DNA from: Toxotes chatareus
Lineage: Eukaryota > Chordata > Actinopteri > Toxotidae
DNA length: 64,000 nt
NCBI GenBank assembly: GCA_016801885.1
Contig: CM028888.1
Span: 7,734,501 to 7,798,500 of the forward strand
Direction: 5' to 3'
Below are positions 37,901 to 49,292 of this stretch, piece by piece. Positions within the stretch are counted from its first letter, which is position 1. Each line of letters begins with the position of its first letter. The position numbers and the translations under genes were made by a program. The notes below the pieces were generated by a model. It was not told where the DNA came from, did not search any database, and saw nothing but the letters and a program-made list of their open reading frames with translations.

Positions 37901-40900
37901 TTTCCTGGCTGTAATTTAACAGTGCAACTTACCTTCTCCACCAAAATGTCAACAAAATATCAGCTCAGAGCATGGAAAGTTACATTACAAGGTCAATCCT
38001 ATTCCAGCACAATCAACTCGAGGGATGCATAATTTTTAAAAGAAACCGTCAGATAAATAGGCTGATGATGAATAATGAATCTGAATTTTCCTCCAGACCA
38101 TTTCTGTGAGTAGTGATGGACTAAAACTGACTTGACCCCGACGTTTACCCACTGAGGCTCGAATGTAGAGTGTAAATTGCCTGCTCAAAGCAAATGTGGA
38201 ACACATTTCAAAAGGAAAATAGCTCAGTGGTCCGCTGTGTCGGATTCAAAGGTCCGACAAATGGCAGACTGAAAGTGCGTGCGTGCGTGCGTGGGCTGTT
38301 TTTGAATGAAAAACACAGATAAAAGGATAATTTCTTTTAAAGCCAGAGAAATAAATTCCAGTTCCAGTTTTATATTTACAACAATATCCCCCCAAAATAG
38401 TTAAATATAGGTAATAGGTGATATAGAATTCAGCAGTAAATGTACAAATGGGCCAGATTATGGTAACAATGCCCTAAATTCCATAAGGATTTTGGCTGAA
38501 GATCAAAATGTGAAGTATGTTCGGCGTCTGTTTAATCTCCAAGATTTACTGACTTCTAGAAAAAGAACCAAGCTTTAAATGGCACAACTGTGCTTCTTCC
38601 TATGAGCCCTTTTGTTATACTGTATACTGCATATTCTGCAAATCCATAAACGTGAAATTATTCTGCTATGATTCAAAAAGTACAGCGAGTTCAAGTTCTT
38701 TTCCTGGATGAACCAATTACATTTATCTCACTATTTTGCTCTGAAAATCCCTGTTTAGGTTAATGAGCCCAATGTTCTCTGTAGTGTTGTCAAAACTGAG
38801 ATTGTGCAGATAATTTAAGACCCAGCCAGGAACAGGATCTTAGCCAACATTGGTATAAAACACATATCTAATTTTGTGAAGGAACATTGGAAGAAAGTGA
38901 CAAAATGACTAAGCTCAAATTTGATCAGATCAGATGAAAAAAGAAAATAAGTGAATTACAAGAAGCAATTTTACTTAAATTTGTCAACAGATGGTAAAGT
39001 ACAGCACAGCAGCAACAAAAGCAGCATACAGTGACAAGTAAAGGAACTAAAATAAAAAGCCCCTGATGTGTGGGAGGAAGTGAACGTGTTCAAATACAGA
39101 CAGAGAGAGAATTCGTGTGCAGTTACAGAGAGAAAACTTCTTTCAGATGTAAATTCTCGGCCTGTTTTCTCAGGATCAGACGTTATCAGGGTTTATTTGA
39201 AAGCCGTGTGATGTTTTCTGCGCCCACTGAATGCCGGACGCCAAAGAGTCCCAGCTGATACCACAGATAAATGCTTAGTGAATGTCAAAAGGCATCCGAA
39301 GCACCAGCAATTCACCACAGTTAATGTCTCAATCTTGTTCATCTTTACTTTATGTTATATTTGAGTGTGAAACCCTCAGTGGCAAACACACAGCCGGTAA
39401 TAACTGCAAGAATATTGATTATAGTCTTCATCGATCCATGCAGCTTTGACTGCCATGAATTATCACTGCAGTCAGAATGTCAGACTTGCACAGTTGTTCC
39501 ACTGATTTAAGGCCAAATATTAATCAAGGGTCTGTGTAACGTCCAATATCTGAAAGTGGAAAGTGAAAAGTGCAGAAAACAATGTACACACCCATCGAAA
39601 TGATTCCAAAACAAGAACATTTTGACTGAATATCCATAAAGAGCAATGCTAACATCAAAATTGATATTTATTGACTGACATCACTATAAAGCTAATTTAC
39701 ACCTGACTAACCCCTGAATGACCTCTGTATATATTTTTATTTTTACTCTCCTTTTTCCCTTCTCCTAATTAAATCTTGAGGCATTAATATCACAATCATA
39801 TGTGGTAATGGTGGTGTTCAGTCATTGTTAATGAGTTGTTTGTGAATTTCCTTCTGGCCCAGTAATTAATGGGTCCGTATTGATTCCAACTAATTAATGT
39901 TTCCTATCAAAAGTGAACACACACAAACACATTTTTTCGCCATGCTGGTGTCATGGCTCTATGGATGAGAGTGTCGGTCCACCACTTTGGTCCAGACTGA
40001 AATATCTCCACAACTACAGGGTGGATTGCTATGAAATTTTGTACAGTTGGCATTCATGGTTGCCAGAGGACGAATCCTAAATACTTTACTAAATTTTGCT
40101 TTGGTGTGTTGCCGTTTTCATAGCAACATTTTGGGTCTCAGCAGGCAGATGTTTTCAGTGAAAAAGCTTCTAAAAAACCCACTGTACACTACCTACCCAG
40201 CACCACATGGCAGATAGACAAAGTTAGCAACTAGTTGGTGAATAAAGTGGAACATTTAGCTGATAAAAATCCAGGCATTTCGCTCAGGAGTAGGTTGAGA
40301 CCAAAAACCGAGCTAAAAGAAAGAGAATATTAGACTTATATTCATCAAGTGGCCAATAATATGACTCCCAATGAATGACAATGTTGCTGTGTAACTGTTG
40401 GATGTTTAATTAAGCTGCTGTTTGCTAATAAGTTCACTGTATGTGTGATAATATGTTCTTTTTGAATACAACTGCACCCAAATAATAGAGCTGCTACAGT
40501 GAATTATTCCCATGGTGTGTCCACCTCTGTGTCTTCCTCTGGGTAATAGTACATTAGCTAGGATTTATTCTTTGACATGTGATGGTGTAGATAGCTGGAG
40601 GGATGTAATGAAGTATTGACTGTATGATTGCCAAGTGTGATTATTGATAAGCTGCAGTCCACATCAATAACACAATTTCAAATAAGCTTCAGGACATCAG
40701 CATGCAAACATTTATACAAATAATGAGATGACAACATGGTGTCATCAAGTGAAGAGACATTGTAAAGCTAGTTAGGATAAAATATAAGGCCAGTGTTTTA
40801 AAGTATGTGTGACTGGAGGGATTTTTCCTCATAAAGAGACTTACTGTAAAATGCTATAAAAACTCTATTCAAGATCTTTTAAAGCCTTGGCTTTAGATAA

Positions 40901-43900
40901 AGTGGGTAATTTTCAGGACCTGAAACAGAATTGCAAGGTTGGGTCATTATACTGTCACATACAGTAAGTGTCTAGGGTTATTCATTCATGCTTATTCATT
41001 TTGTGTGTTTGTGACGTCACATCGGTCCGCCTGTGAGTCATTTCAACTTCGTCTTACTGTCCTCTTTTACTCAGTTTGACAGACAGGCAAGTGTGGCTGC
41101 CAAGGAGCAAAAGGCTTGGGATTATTATCTGCACCTTTTGTTGCTTTTGCAAACATCTACAATACATGGCTACTGCAGCCATGACACACAACCAAAGTAA
41201 CCATGTCCTGAATAACACAACAGACTTGTGTTTTCAGGGCAGGAGGCCATTCATTTATGGCCTGATTACTGTTCTATATCTGATAAATCTGGTTTCTACT
41301 GCCACTGTCTACTATCTCAGCCATGCAGAATATTGGCTAGTGAAAGTGAAATCCCATTTCATCCGTGTTTCATGCTCATCATTTTCTGTAAATAGTAAAT
41401 AATCAGCAATGGCCGTTTATGTCACCAACCAGTCTGTCAAGGTCATGACACTATGGGGGAAAAAAACACATGCCGATGAGACCAGGGTTTTTTCACTCTG
41501 AACAGCTTCAATAACCAGCATTGCATTTGATTTATCATCTATTGTATTTGGAGAAATGGCACAGCTATTCATCTTTTCTTTCCACTGTGCCTCGTAAGGA
41601 TGGATCAATAACAAGTTGAGTATATTTTAAAGGTTATTAAAATGTTGTCTGTATTTATCAAACCTTTCAGATTAGGTAAACCAATCCAGAATTACCGCTC
41701 AGGCACACCCTCTCTCTGATCTAAATGGAAAACCTAGGCTGAAACTGGATCTTCCAAGGTCTGTTCCACCGGTAAGAAAATCTCCTTCAAACTCATGATG
41801 ATGTTTGACAGTTGACTATACTAATAACTAACAATCCAGTCTAGGAAAAGAGTGTTTCTTAACACTGTGATGTGGCTCACTTCAAATGTGAAATCAAGAA
41901 AGTAGCTCAAACATCATTGTTTATTTAATATTTCTGGTTTTTAGCAACATTTAACAAACACCATTTCCCAAAAGCCCTAAGCTAAACATCACAACATCAG
42001 CCCGTTGACTCGCTCGTGGACTCGTCTCTTCTGTCGAGCCTCAGGCTCATGGGTAATGGCGTTCATTAAACGCCATTGCTAAAGTCAGAAATATGAAATA
42101 AATGACAGCCGTTATCAAACATAGGAAGTGAGCCACACCACATACTGCTGAGAAAAGCTCTGTTCCAAAACATGAGTTTTAGTTACTCATGTTATCACAA
42201 ATCTCAGTGGGATTTTGAATAAGGTTTTTCTTACTTCTGGAACAGAACCCTAAAGTTCTGGTTTCACTTTGGTTTCGTTCCATTTGCCTGCACTTTTTAT
42301 GACCCTATTTAAACAAGCAAGTAAAAAAAGCAAGCAAAAAAAAAAGAAAAGGCTCAAATCCAATGGTGGTCTGAGTGAGCTGCACAAAGAGTGCGTGGGT
42401 CACACAGATCTGAACTCTCAGATTTGACACTGACCCACAGTCTTGTACAGCTGACTCATTGGGAGCTCCTGAGAGCAGAAGAGATCATTGCCTTTTCTTT
42501 GCATGCTTTATGCACTTCCTCACCAAGGTCCTCCCAGATAGTCGAGGGATTAGAGCCACTGTCCTCCTGATAACAAACAAACTTTCTTCCTGCACCCTTC
42601 CCTGACCTGAAAAGTGCAGTCTCTACTCTCAGTAAATGCCAGAGAGTGTGTTATATCATGTCCTGGATAGAGAGGAGAGCCCCTCTAACAGGAAATAGAA
42701 AGTGTTTTATTGTGGAAGCTAGCTGTGTCTATTAGAACAGCTGCATCTGAATGGCTCAAGTACAAAACACTCATTCAACTAAAAATTCAATTCAAGCTTC
42801 CAGGGGGGTGGATTGAGCCAAGCCTACAGTTTCTCCTTTGGCATGGAGCTTTTCATTCCATAAATGATCAGAACAAAAAAAAGCCCTAACCCTAACACTA
42901 ACCAGAACAAACGGATCCATTCTGAGAGGAATGTCACTGTCCTTGACAGGGGTGGTATAAACTGTTTTATCACCCATTTGACAGATGTAAATTTGTCATG
43001 TAAATGCTTCAGTTCTATTTTCAGAACATCTGCTCTCACCCTTGAGTTGAGTGGCATTCACTAGTTTCTGAGAGACTCTGACTCACGGTGGGTGAGAAAG
43101 GTGGACGACCTTCTACCGTTTAATAACTGCAGGGGTAATATGCTCTTATAAAACTGCGGCTTTGCACAGTAATAAACCAATAATGGCACCAGTGTCTTTA
43201 TGCACTTTATCCGATTATTGTTATCCGTCTTTAGCACCCTCACCAATACTTTATTTGATTTTCTAAAGGAGTTAAGTCAATAGTCAGTGTACTCTAGAAA
43301 TCCTCCACTTTCCGTCTGTATCAGGGGTTTTCAGACTGTTCCTGCTGCGGCTGGAGCAACAGCCAATATGTAAAACACGAGCCTCACAAGTGCCTACAGC
43401 AGTAACACCGTTGAAAACCTCAATAATTAGCCTTTAGTGGTGGTCACCATCCAGATAAGGAGATTTCTGTGAAATCACAGCAGCAGTAATTACCCAGTAT
43501 TGCAATTCAGGAGACACTAAAGGGCCTTTTTTCTCGTAAATGCACATACAAACGTGCTTCTGAACCTTTTAGAACACCCCCCTTTTTTTTTGGCTTTAGC
43601 TGCCTTTTTAGTCCGGCAAAGTGATACAGCCCTGATTTAGATGCATTGTGTTTAAGCGCCCAGTGGCACATCTTGTGAGGGAGCCCAGAATTCCCAGTGT
43701 CACCTCTGCTGTGGACATAACTGACTAATACACTGCCAAACTTGCCGGCTGACTGGCTGGGTGTGTAGCTGGATGACTGACTCTAAGGCTGTTTGGCTAC
43801 CTGCCTTGTTGTTTCTCTCGGGCTGATTTATCCACGTTTCCTCTTGATTAGCCGGCTTGTTATTTGCCCGTCTGTCTGTGTGTCTGTCTGCACTGACTGC

Positions 43901-44880
43901 CTGTGAGCCTGACTGGCAGCAACATTGATTATCCGTGCTCTCTATCGATCATGTCAAGTAATTATAGTGAGGTAGAAAAGCCACCTAACCTAATAATCAC
44001 TGGTAAAATCTGCATGTGAGGAATCCTCTTTCTCCCTGTGTACATAATTGCTGCAGGTAATTAGCAGAATGTGGAGATAAAGAATCTCTACTGACACCAA
44101 ATAAAAAAAGAAAGAAGGCCTCATTGTAACACCCACCAGCAGAGCTACAGTACACACAGTATAGGCTACTCACTGACTCCCTGCCTCCTGCACCTCCTGA
44201 CAGCAGTAACACATTCATTAATGATAATAATGCACCAGAAGACATGACATTGAACTTGAACGTGAGGTTCTAGAAATGAAGAGAAAATGTTGAAGTGATG
44301 CTGCACGAATGATGCACATTCTGTATGAAGTGTCTCCAGAGGATAATAGTGCTGCTGCTGATAGTGGCGTTAATAATGGATAGGCCTACACTGTAAAGCG
44401 GCTGGTTGCAATATGATTAGCCTATACCAGAGTGGCCTATTTCCCCTGAATGACATGCACAGATAGTGCCTGGCTGTTTGCCCCTCGCCTTATATTAAAA
44501 TTTACTGCTTGCATTAATGGGCAGATACATTGTGGTGTGTGCTTTGCGGCGTAAATCACATTTGAATCTAGGGGAATGTAATGGTGCCTAATTAAAGAGG
44601 CTGCAAACATAACCGGGCCGGATGAGAGAAGGGGAGAAGCATAATAGATGCTGTTTATACAAGCTATCCTTTGTGAGGAGAGATGCTGGTGGCTTGATGC
44701 ATGCATGCAGGCTATCTATACCGTAAGCAGTGATGGTATGTTTAACCTACAGTCAAGGTGTTTCTTCTTGGGTCCGCTGACTTCATGCGTCGTGGCCTTG
44801 CAGACGGCTTTGCTGATGGCAGACCCGGTCATGCTGTGCTGCGCGGCGGCGATCCGGTCCGTCAAAGACTGTCCCGACAT
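25928..44880 (-). CDS. picalm: Phosphatidylinositol-binding clathrin assembly protein (19 coding exons; frameshift in exon 18)
   Basis: Endocytic adaptor that binds PtdIns(4,5)P2 and clathrin and sorts SNAREs. Minus-strand exons: 44751-44880, 37409-37551, 35462-35537, 34963-35065, 34415-34508, 34187-34298, 33553-33659, 32153-32194, 30241-30326, 29730-29832, 29122-29255, 28728-28825, 28405-28515, 28272-28302, 28010-28151, 27258-27281, 26782-26838, 26550-26667, 25928-25942. Phases agree except exon 18, which is 1 base too long. The ANTH domain covers about residues 1-290, with the lipid-binding Lys28, Lys38, Lys40 and His41. GADGVMRTMNTEKL and MKKNQCKEALEIYK favour picalm over snap91. The C-terminal part has DLF, NDLDSSLANLVG, NPFGP (EH-domain motif) and the end MHFM, equivalent to human IQFM. 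Exon 10 ends at a GC donor. Without the extra base the protein would have 574 residues, shorter than human because a Lys/Glu-rich coiled segment after SLSRMDD is not found. Teleosts have two picalm copies; which one this is, I cannot say. Confidence 0.93.
26637..26642 (-). other. Apparent 1-bp frameshift in picalm exon 18 (run of four C on the plus strand)
   Basis: On the minus strand the exon reads PPQMSHQMG in one frame and VPMMPPQPVMYNQPVL in the next; both parts are conserved picalm sequence. The switch falls in 'atggggcgttcc'. One G fewer would give a continuous 39-codon exon in phase with the final MHFM exon. No alternative acceptor in the right phase exists. A base-calling or assembly error in a short homopolymer is as likely as a real mutation. 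Confidence 0.75.
30020..30115 (+). repeat. Teleost dispersed repeat fragment in a picalm intron
   Basis: 'attttggtgatgccctgacctgacctctagcaccaacataaggttga' followed by 'agttttaaatgaaatgtc' resembles the second half of the same percomorph repeat that is present at 39925-40150. Recognised from memory; diverged. Confidence 0.55.
33274..33343. other. Long imperfect hairpin in a picalm intron
   Basis: Arms 'ctgatctgcggtcagt' (33285-33300) and 'attgaccgcaaatcag' (33316-33331) pair over 16 positions with one mismatch and one G-T. The flanks 'acccctgg' and 'ccaagggt' extend the stem beyond a 3-by-3 internal loop. The loop is about 15 bases. It could be a pre-miRNA-like hairpin or the remnant of a palindromic mobile element. 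It lies between picalm exons 32153-32194 and 33553-33659. Confidence 0.55.
36840..37090 (+). repeat. Teleost dispersed repeat copy in a picalm intron
   Basis: Blocks 'gggatgcaactagcaattattatgtcattgatcaatctg', 'gtttataaaataatt' and 'gaaaaattcccatcac' belong to the same element as at 6793-7065 and 46676-46905. Located in the intron between picalm exons 2 and 3; non-coding. Confidence 0.65.
38276..38294. repeat. (TGCG)n microsatellite
   Basis: 'gtgcgtgcgtgcgtgcgtgg', about four and a half tetramer copies, in picalm intron 1. Confidence 0.85.
39925..40150 (+). repeat. Teleost dispersed repeat copy in picalm intron 1
   Basis: 'tttggtccagactgaaatatctccacaactac', 'ggattgctatgaaattttgtacag' and 'cattcatggttgccagaggacgaatcctaaa' are the hallmark blocks of a frequent percomorph interspersed repeat of unknown class. 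Recognised from memory; ends approximate. Confidence 0.65.
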
Positions 44881-45130
44881 GTTACGGTGGAGGCAGAGGA
44901 GGCGGTGGTGGTGGTGGTGGTGGCGGAGGATGAAGAGGCAGGCGGAGTGATGGTCGAGTCCGGGTGGGGGGAAACGGGAGGACGATCAAAATGTCTTTAG
45001 CGGCAGGGATGAGGGTAGTGCCCTCTGCGAGAATCGGCCGTCTGAGCAGGAGGAGGAGGAGGTGGAGGAGGACAGCAGCGTACACCGACGAGGATCCGGT
45101 GGGAGAATTCATGCGGCGGCCAAATTAAAC
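44881..45130 (-). promoter_or_regulatory. picalm 5'UTR and CpG-rich promoter region
   Basis: GC-rich block directly upstream of the picalm ATG (minus strand). It contains a triplet run (GGT)6 on the plus strand at 44904-44921, i.e. (ACC)n in the 5'UTR, and many CpGs ('cggcgggatccg'-like words). The ATG context has A at -3 (aacATGT). Transcription start not resolved. Confidence 0.55.
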
Positions 45131-48100
45131 ATTAGACGGTCACATCCAGGGAACCATTTAATATTCAGTCGAAGGCATCGGGATGATCCAGCTGCAGAAA
45201 TAATAAATTAATCTATATTTAAAAAAAAAAAAAAAAAACAACTGGAAAAAAATCAGTGCATCCGCTGCATCAAAAGCAGTGTAGTATAATAATAAAAGAC
45301 AATGTACAGTAAGCTGTAATGTATCCCTGAAACAGCTGCTGCCAAGGGTGAGATGCCGGCGGGACGCGTCTGTACGAGGGCTGAATCCCAAATAATCGAA
45401 ATATTACCGGTGATTATGATCAAATCAATGCGACATCCCCTAGAAATGAACACTCATTTTTGAAAGACGATATAAAAAAAGCATTGTCCTTTCCCCCTTT
45501 GCCCCTCTTCTTCACCCGGTTTCTCCCTAAATCTATGCAGAGATCCGACCGTAGACACCTCTCCGCACCCCGCGCTGCATCAAATCTCAGCCTCTTTGAT
45601 TTTTTTTTCTTTATCCCCTGTCTTTTTAATCTTACAAAAGGGTGTATTTCTGTGTTCAGGTTGCCGATAGGCCAATTGCGATTTTTTTTTATCAGTCAAA
45701 CTTGTAAAATGGCAGTACATGAATCAGGTGACTGAGAAAGGAGGGCGATTGGGCCACTTCTCGGGTCCGGGGAGGGCATCTTAAAGCAGAAGGCTGCCCC
45801 GGGTTTTCAAGGCATCAGCTGGTTCATCACCTCGGCGCGTATGGAGGGCTCAAAGAGTGTGTGATGTGCAAACTCTCCCTGATTGCCTGCTGTCCAATGA
45901 CATGTAGACACATAGGGAGGAAAATGCATGATATTGTCAACACAGTACGTTTCGTTTGTGTGATGCTCGTGCAGCGTGATGACCGCTGAGGATGCAGTGA
46001 CCCTGTTGTGGTCTAGTTTGTAGTGATTTCACAATATGGTTTTACAAGAGTAATCTTGTGTTTTTTCTTCATTACAGGACAACGCTCCTATTTCAGTGTG
46101 AATGCGACCCTGCAATTACAATGGTAGTTTATGGTGTTTTATTAGAGTAAATCCCTGCAAACATAGCCTTTATCTTTCCTGTGACATTTCCCGTAACCTT
46201 AGAATTATTTTCCAGGAATGTTCAGGCTTGATTCATTTAGTTCCAACAACATTCCCAGTGTGTGTCTAAATGGCATTTCATGGTTAAGTAAATATCATCA
46301 GTGATGGCTGCTGCTTTAATTTAAAGCCCAACATCTGAGGGTTTTTAAATGTGCCTGGAACTTTGCAATATTATGGTGACATAGGAGCCATATTTGTTAG
46401 TACAGGGTGCATGATATAAAGGCAAGGTTTCCTGGAAAAATGTTTAGAAATGTCAACTGAAAACTATTTGAAAACGTTTATCCTAAACACACCAGAAAAT
46501 TCAGTCAACTAAAAATAGTCCCTTTGGAGACTTTTGCTACAGCTCTGATACTCAATAGTGTATTAATATTGATTTCACTGCTCTCTATTTGGCTTTTCTG
46601 GGGGGCATACCTGCAATAACCCTCAGAGGAAAGTTACTTTTTTTAGTATGTCTTACAGTAGCAGAGATTGCACTCTTGGAGTGCAACTAATGATTATTTT
46701 CATTACGGATGATCAATCTGCTGATTATTTAGTCAATTAATTGTTTTAAAAAAGCCCATTACCGTTTCCAAAAGCCCAAAGTGATGTTTTCAGATGTCTT
46801 ATTTTGTCTGACCAATGCCCCAAAACCCAAAGATATTCAGTTTATATTGATATAAAACAGACTGATTGACTGAATCAGTAGATTATAAAAATGATTGCAG
46901 ATTAACTAATTGCCCTCTTGCTCTCTTTGCGAATGCCATCTGCGTTGAGGCTGATTTCTATATTTTTAGGGTGAAATGTACTAATTTCAGCTGAGAAAAT
47001 GAGACATGGTGTTTGATTCATGCAGAGAAGCTGAATAAACGCAGCTGAAGACGTATGGTGCAGTACACATGGCACCACAAATGCATTTTTTATTGCATGT
47101 AGTCTGGTCCACAGAGAATGCAGTTGCAAATGTGTTGCGTTACAAGGCCAGGCTATTACACATCAAAGGGAGCGAAACAAAATATAAAGCAGGCGCCTAA
47201 TTTGAAAACATGGAATATCAAATAACACTAGCGGCAGACTCAACAATGGCTGCTCTGTCGTCGCTGAGCAGAAAAGAGCAGCACATATTATGTTTTTGAC
47301 TGGCAAGAAATTGATTTTAGGGCTGAAGAAAATGCTTCGTACCAACAATAGAGCAGACAGTTTGACAGTGAGTCAGGTTTGCAATAAAGTTACTCATATC
47401 TAGAGTGAAATATTCACCTTTTGAGGATGTACATTGATTTTGGAAGAGAAATGACGATCATGGAGTGAAACCATACATACATTCGTAATGCTGTATCATG
47501 AAAAGACAGAGTAGTACTGGAAGAAGGACAGGCATCGTAAAGTGGTTAAAGAAATTCCCTATTGACCAATAGCCTCTAGGTTTCATCAACTGATTAGAAA
47601 GTTCATTCAATGGATATATCTGCTAAATTACCTTTCCTCCATTACCTGCTCAGATGTTGTGTATTAATGCTGCACAAAAGGATTCCTCTCATATCATATT
47701 AGCAATTAAATAAAGCTGTGATCCTCAGCAGATGGAGAGTACGACCTTTGTTATGACAGATAAGAGGCTAGTTAACACTAGCCCACCTATAGATGCCAAG
47801 TCATTCAATAATATACATATGCTCTTTTCCTGCTCAGTTTAAACTTGGATGCTGGTCTGTCTGAGCATTAGACTCTGCACGATTACGGTGGCTTCAGTTA
47901 AAATGGCGATTTTATCCATTAAAAATTAAATTTACAACATAATACAGTGTGAAAAAAGTGAAGGAGTCAGCCCCCCCCACACCACCGTCTCTGTTCAAAG
48001 ATGGTCTTTTGGCATCAGATGTGAATGGACAGCTTGATCTTTCTCCAGCAGTCTAACGTCTTCATGAGAGCTGGTTCAAAGGTCAGGAAAAAGCTAAAGT

Positions 48101-49149
48101 CAGTGCACTTTGAGTTTAGTTTTATTTATTTATTTTGGTCAAACTGTTTTCAGGGTCAAGAATGAGCAAATTGTAGTGTAGTCCTCTATTTTGAACTGGT
48201 GAACTAAAGTAATTTGTTAAATTCGTAGTGATGAATCTCAAGACTCTAATGTGTTGACAAAGAACCATAAGGTTTAGCTTTAGGTTCAAGTTCAGCTTCT
48301 CATGATGGCCACTGTCCATCACTGCTCCTGAATAAAACCCTGAAATTTTCTCTGGATATGCTCCAGAGGCTGCTGACATTCTCTTGCCCTTTGAAAGTCG
48401 TCCCAAAGACACAAATCATTCAGTTTAAACTAGTAATGCATGCATCTCAGGCCTTTGACCACTGGTGCTACAGTCAGTGCCCTCACACTTAGATAAACTC
48501 AAAAGCAACTGAAGGTGCTTTAATGCACTTACATTAGGTCCACAATATGCATGATACACACTGTAGATTCAAGAGACATCTTCAGTAATGCAGTTTTATC
48601 TGTGTTTATGTTTTCAAAGATTTAATTTCTCTCACTCATTTCCTCTGACTTCATAGAGATAGAATGAAGGTTGGGCCGAGGAAAAGTGCAAAGAACGCAA
48701 GACAGCTTGATGTTTTTATGTCTGTGTCCACACTGCAGATAAAAATGCCAAAATTTGGATTTTTTTTCCCACACGTTATGTAAGAGTTAGAAAAACAATA
48801 TCACTGGGAGCTGTCAGTTCAGCCAAATGTCAAAGTCATAGTGTCAGATATGTTCAAAGTAAACAAGATCAGTATGCAGAAACTATACATTTTAAATAGT
48901 GTGTGTACCAACTTCTCTTGTGCAAATGTAATGATTTATAAGAACGTTTTAATAGTGTTAAAATAAAAAATAAGACTGTACAAATCCTGTGGCAGAAAGT
49001 TGATGTGTGATAGATATATTTAACGCCTATCTATTAATAATTTCACACAATTTTTTTTAAAACTTAAATTCACAAAAGGAATGTAAGATTTATGAAGGAT
49101 CTGCAGGAATCATGTCTGAAATTTCATAAAAACTCTCTCTTTTCTGTCT
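45131..49149. other. picalm-rab38 spacer
   Basis: No gene recognised. An A-tract lies at 45221-45238 and a dispersed repeat at 46676-46905. Near 48121-48136, 'tttatttatttatttt' gives overlapping minus-strand AATAAA hexamers, which could end a long rab38 3'UTR. Nothing else supported. Confidence 0.5.
46676..46905 (+). repeat. Teleost dispersed repeat copy in the picalm-rab38 spacer
   Basis: Begins 'ttggagtgcaactaatgattattttcatta' and contains 'ccaaagtgatgttttcagatgtcttattttgtctgacc' and 'ccaaaacccaaagatattcag', the best preserved of three copies of this element in the window. Confidence 0.75.
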
Positions 49150-49155
49150 TTTATT
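49150..49155 (-). terminator. Candidate rab38 polyadenylation signal
   Basis: TTTATT on the plus strand, AATAAA on the minus strand, about 138 bases after the rab38 stop codon. A second cluster near 48121-48136 is an alternative for a longer 3'UTR. Confidence 0.35.
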
Positions 49156-49292
49156 ATGTTGGCCTGCAGTGTGAACACAGCCTGTGGACATTTTTTTATT
49201 TTACGTTTTTTTACAGTCCCTGAGCCAAACTTATCTCTGTGGCTGTGGTCGCGCAGCCGTTAACTCCTTAGTTGTCTGTGACTGTTAAGGAG

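Larger units (their letters stand above)
37552..44750 (-). other. picalm intron 1 (7.2 kb)
   Basis: The largest intron of the window. I see no exon in it on either strand. It holds a (TGCG)n run at 38276-38294, a dispersed repeat at 39925-40150 and a 9-bp perfect inverted repeat with a 5-base loop at 42055-42077. Long first introns often contain enhancers; nothing in the bases proves one here. Confidence 0.6.

Noticed and set aside
42055..42077. Perfect 9-bp inverted repeat with a 5-base loop in picalm intron 1
   Set aside because: Short enough to arise by chance in 64 kb; no flanking structure.
42884..42906. 'ccctaaccctaacactaacc', telomere-like
   Set aside because: Only two exact TTAGGG-type copies; too short to be an interstitial telomeric array.
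44648..45000. Plus-strand frames opposite picalm exon 1
   Set aside because: Shadows of the picalm N terminus and of the GGT repeat in its 5'UTR.
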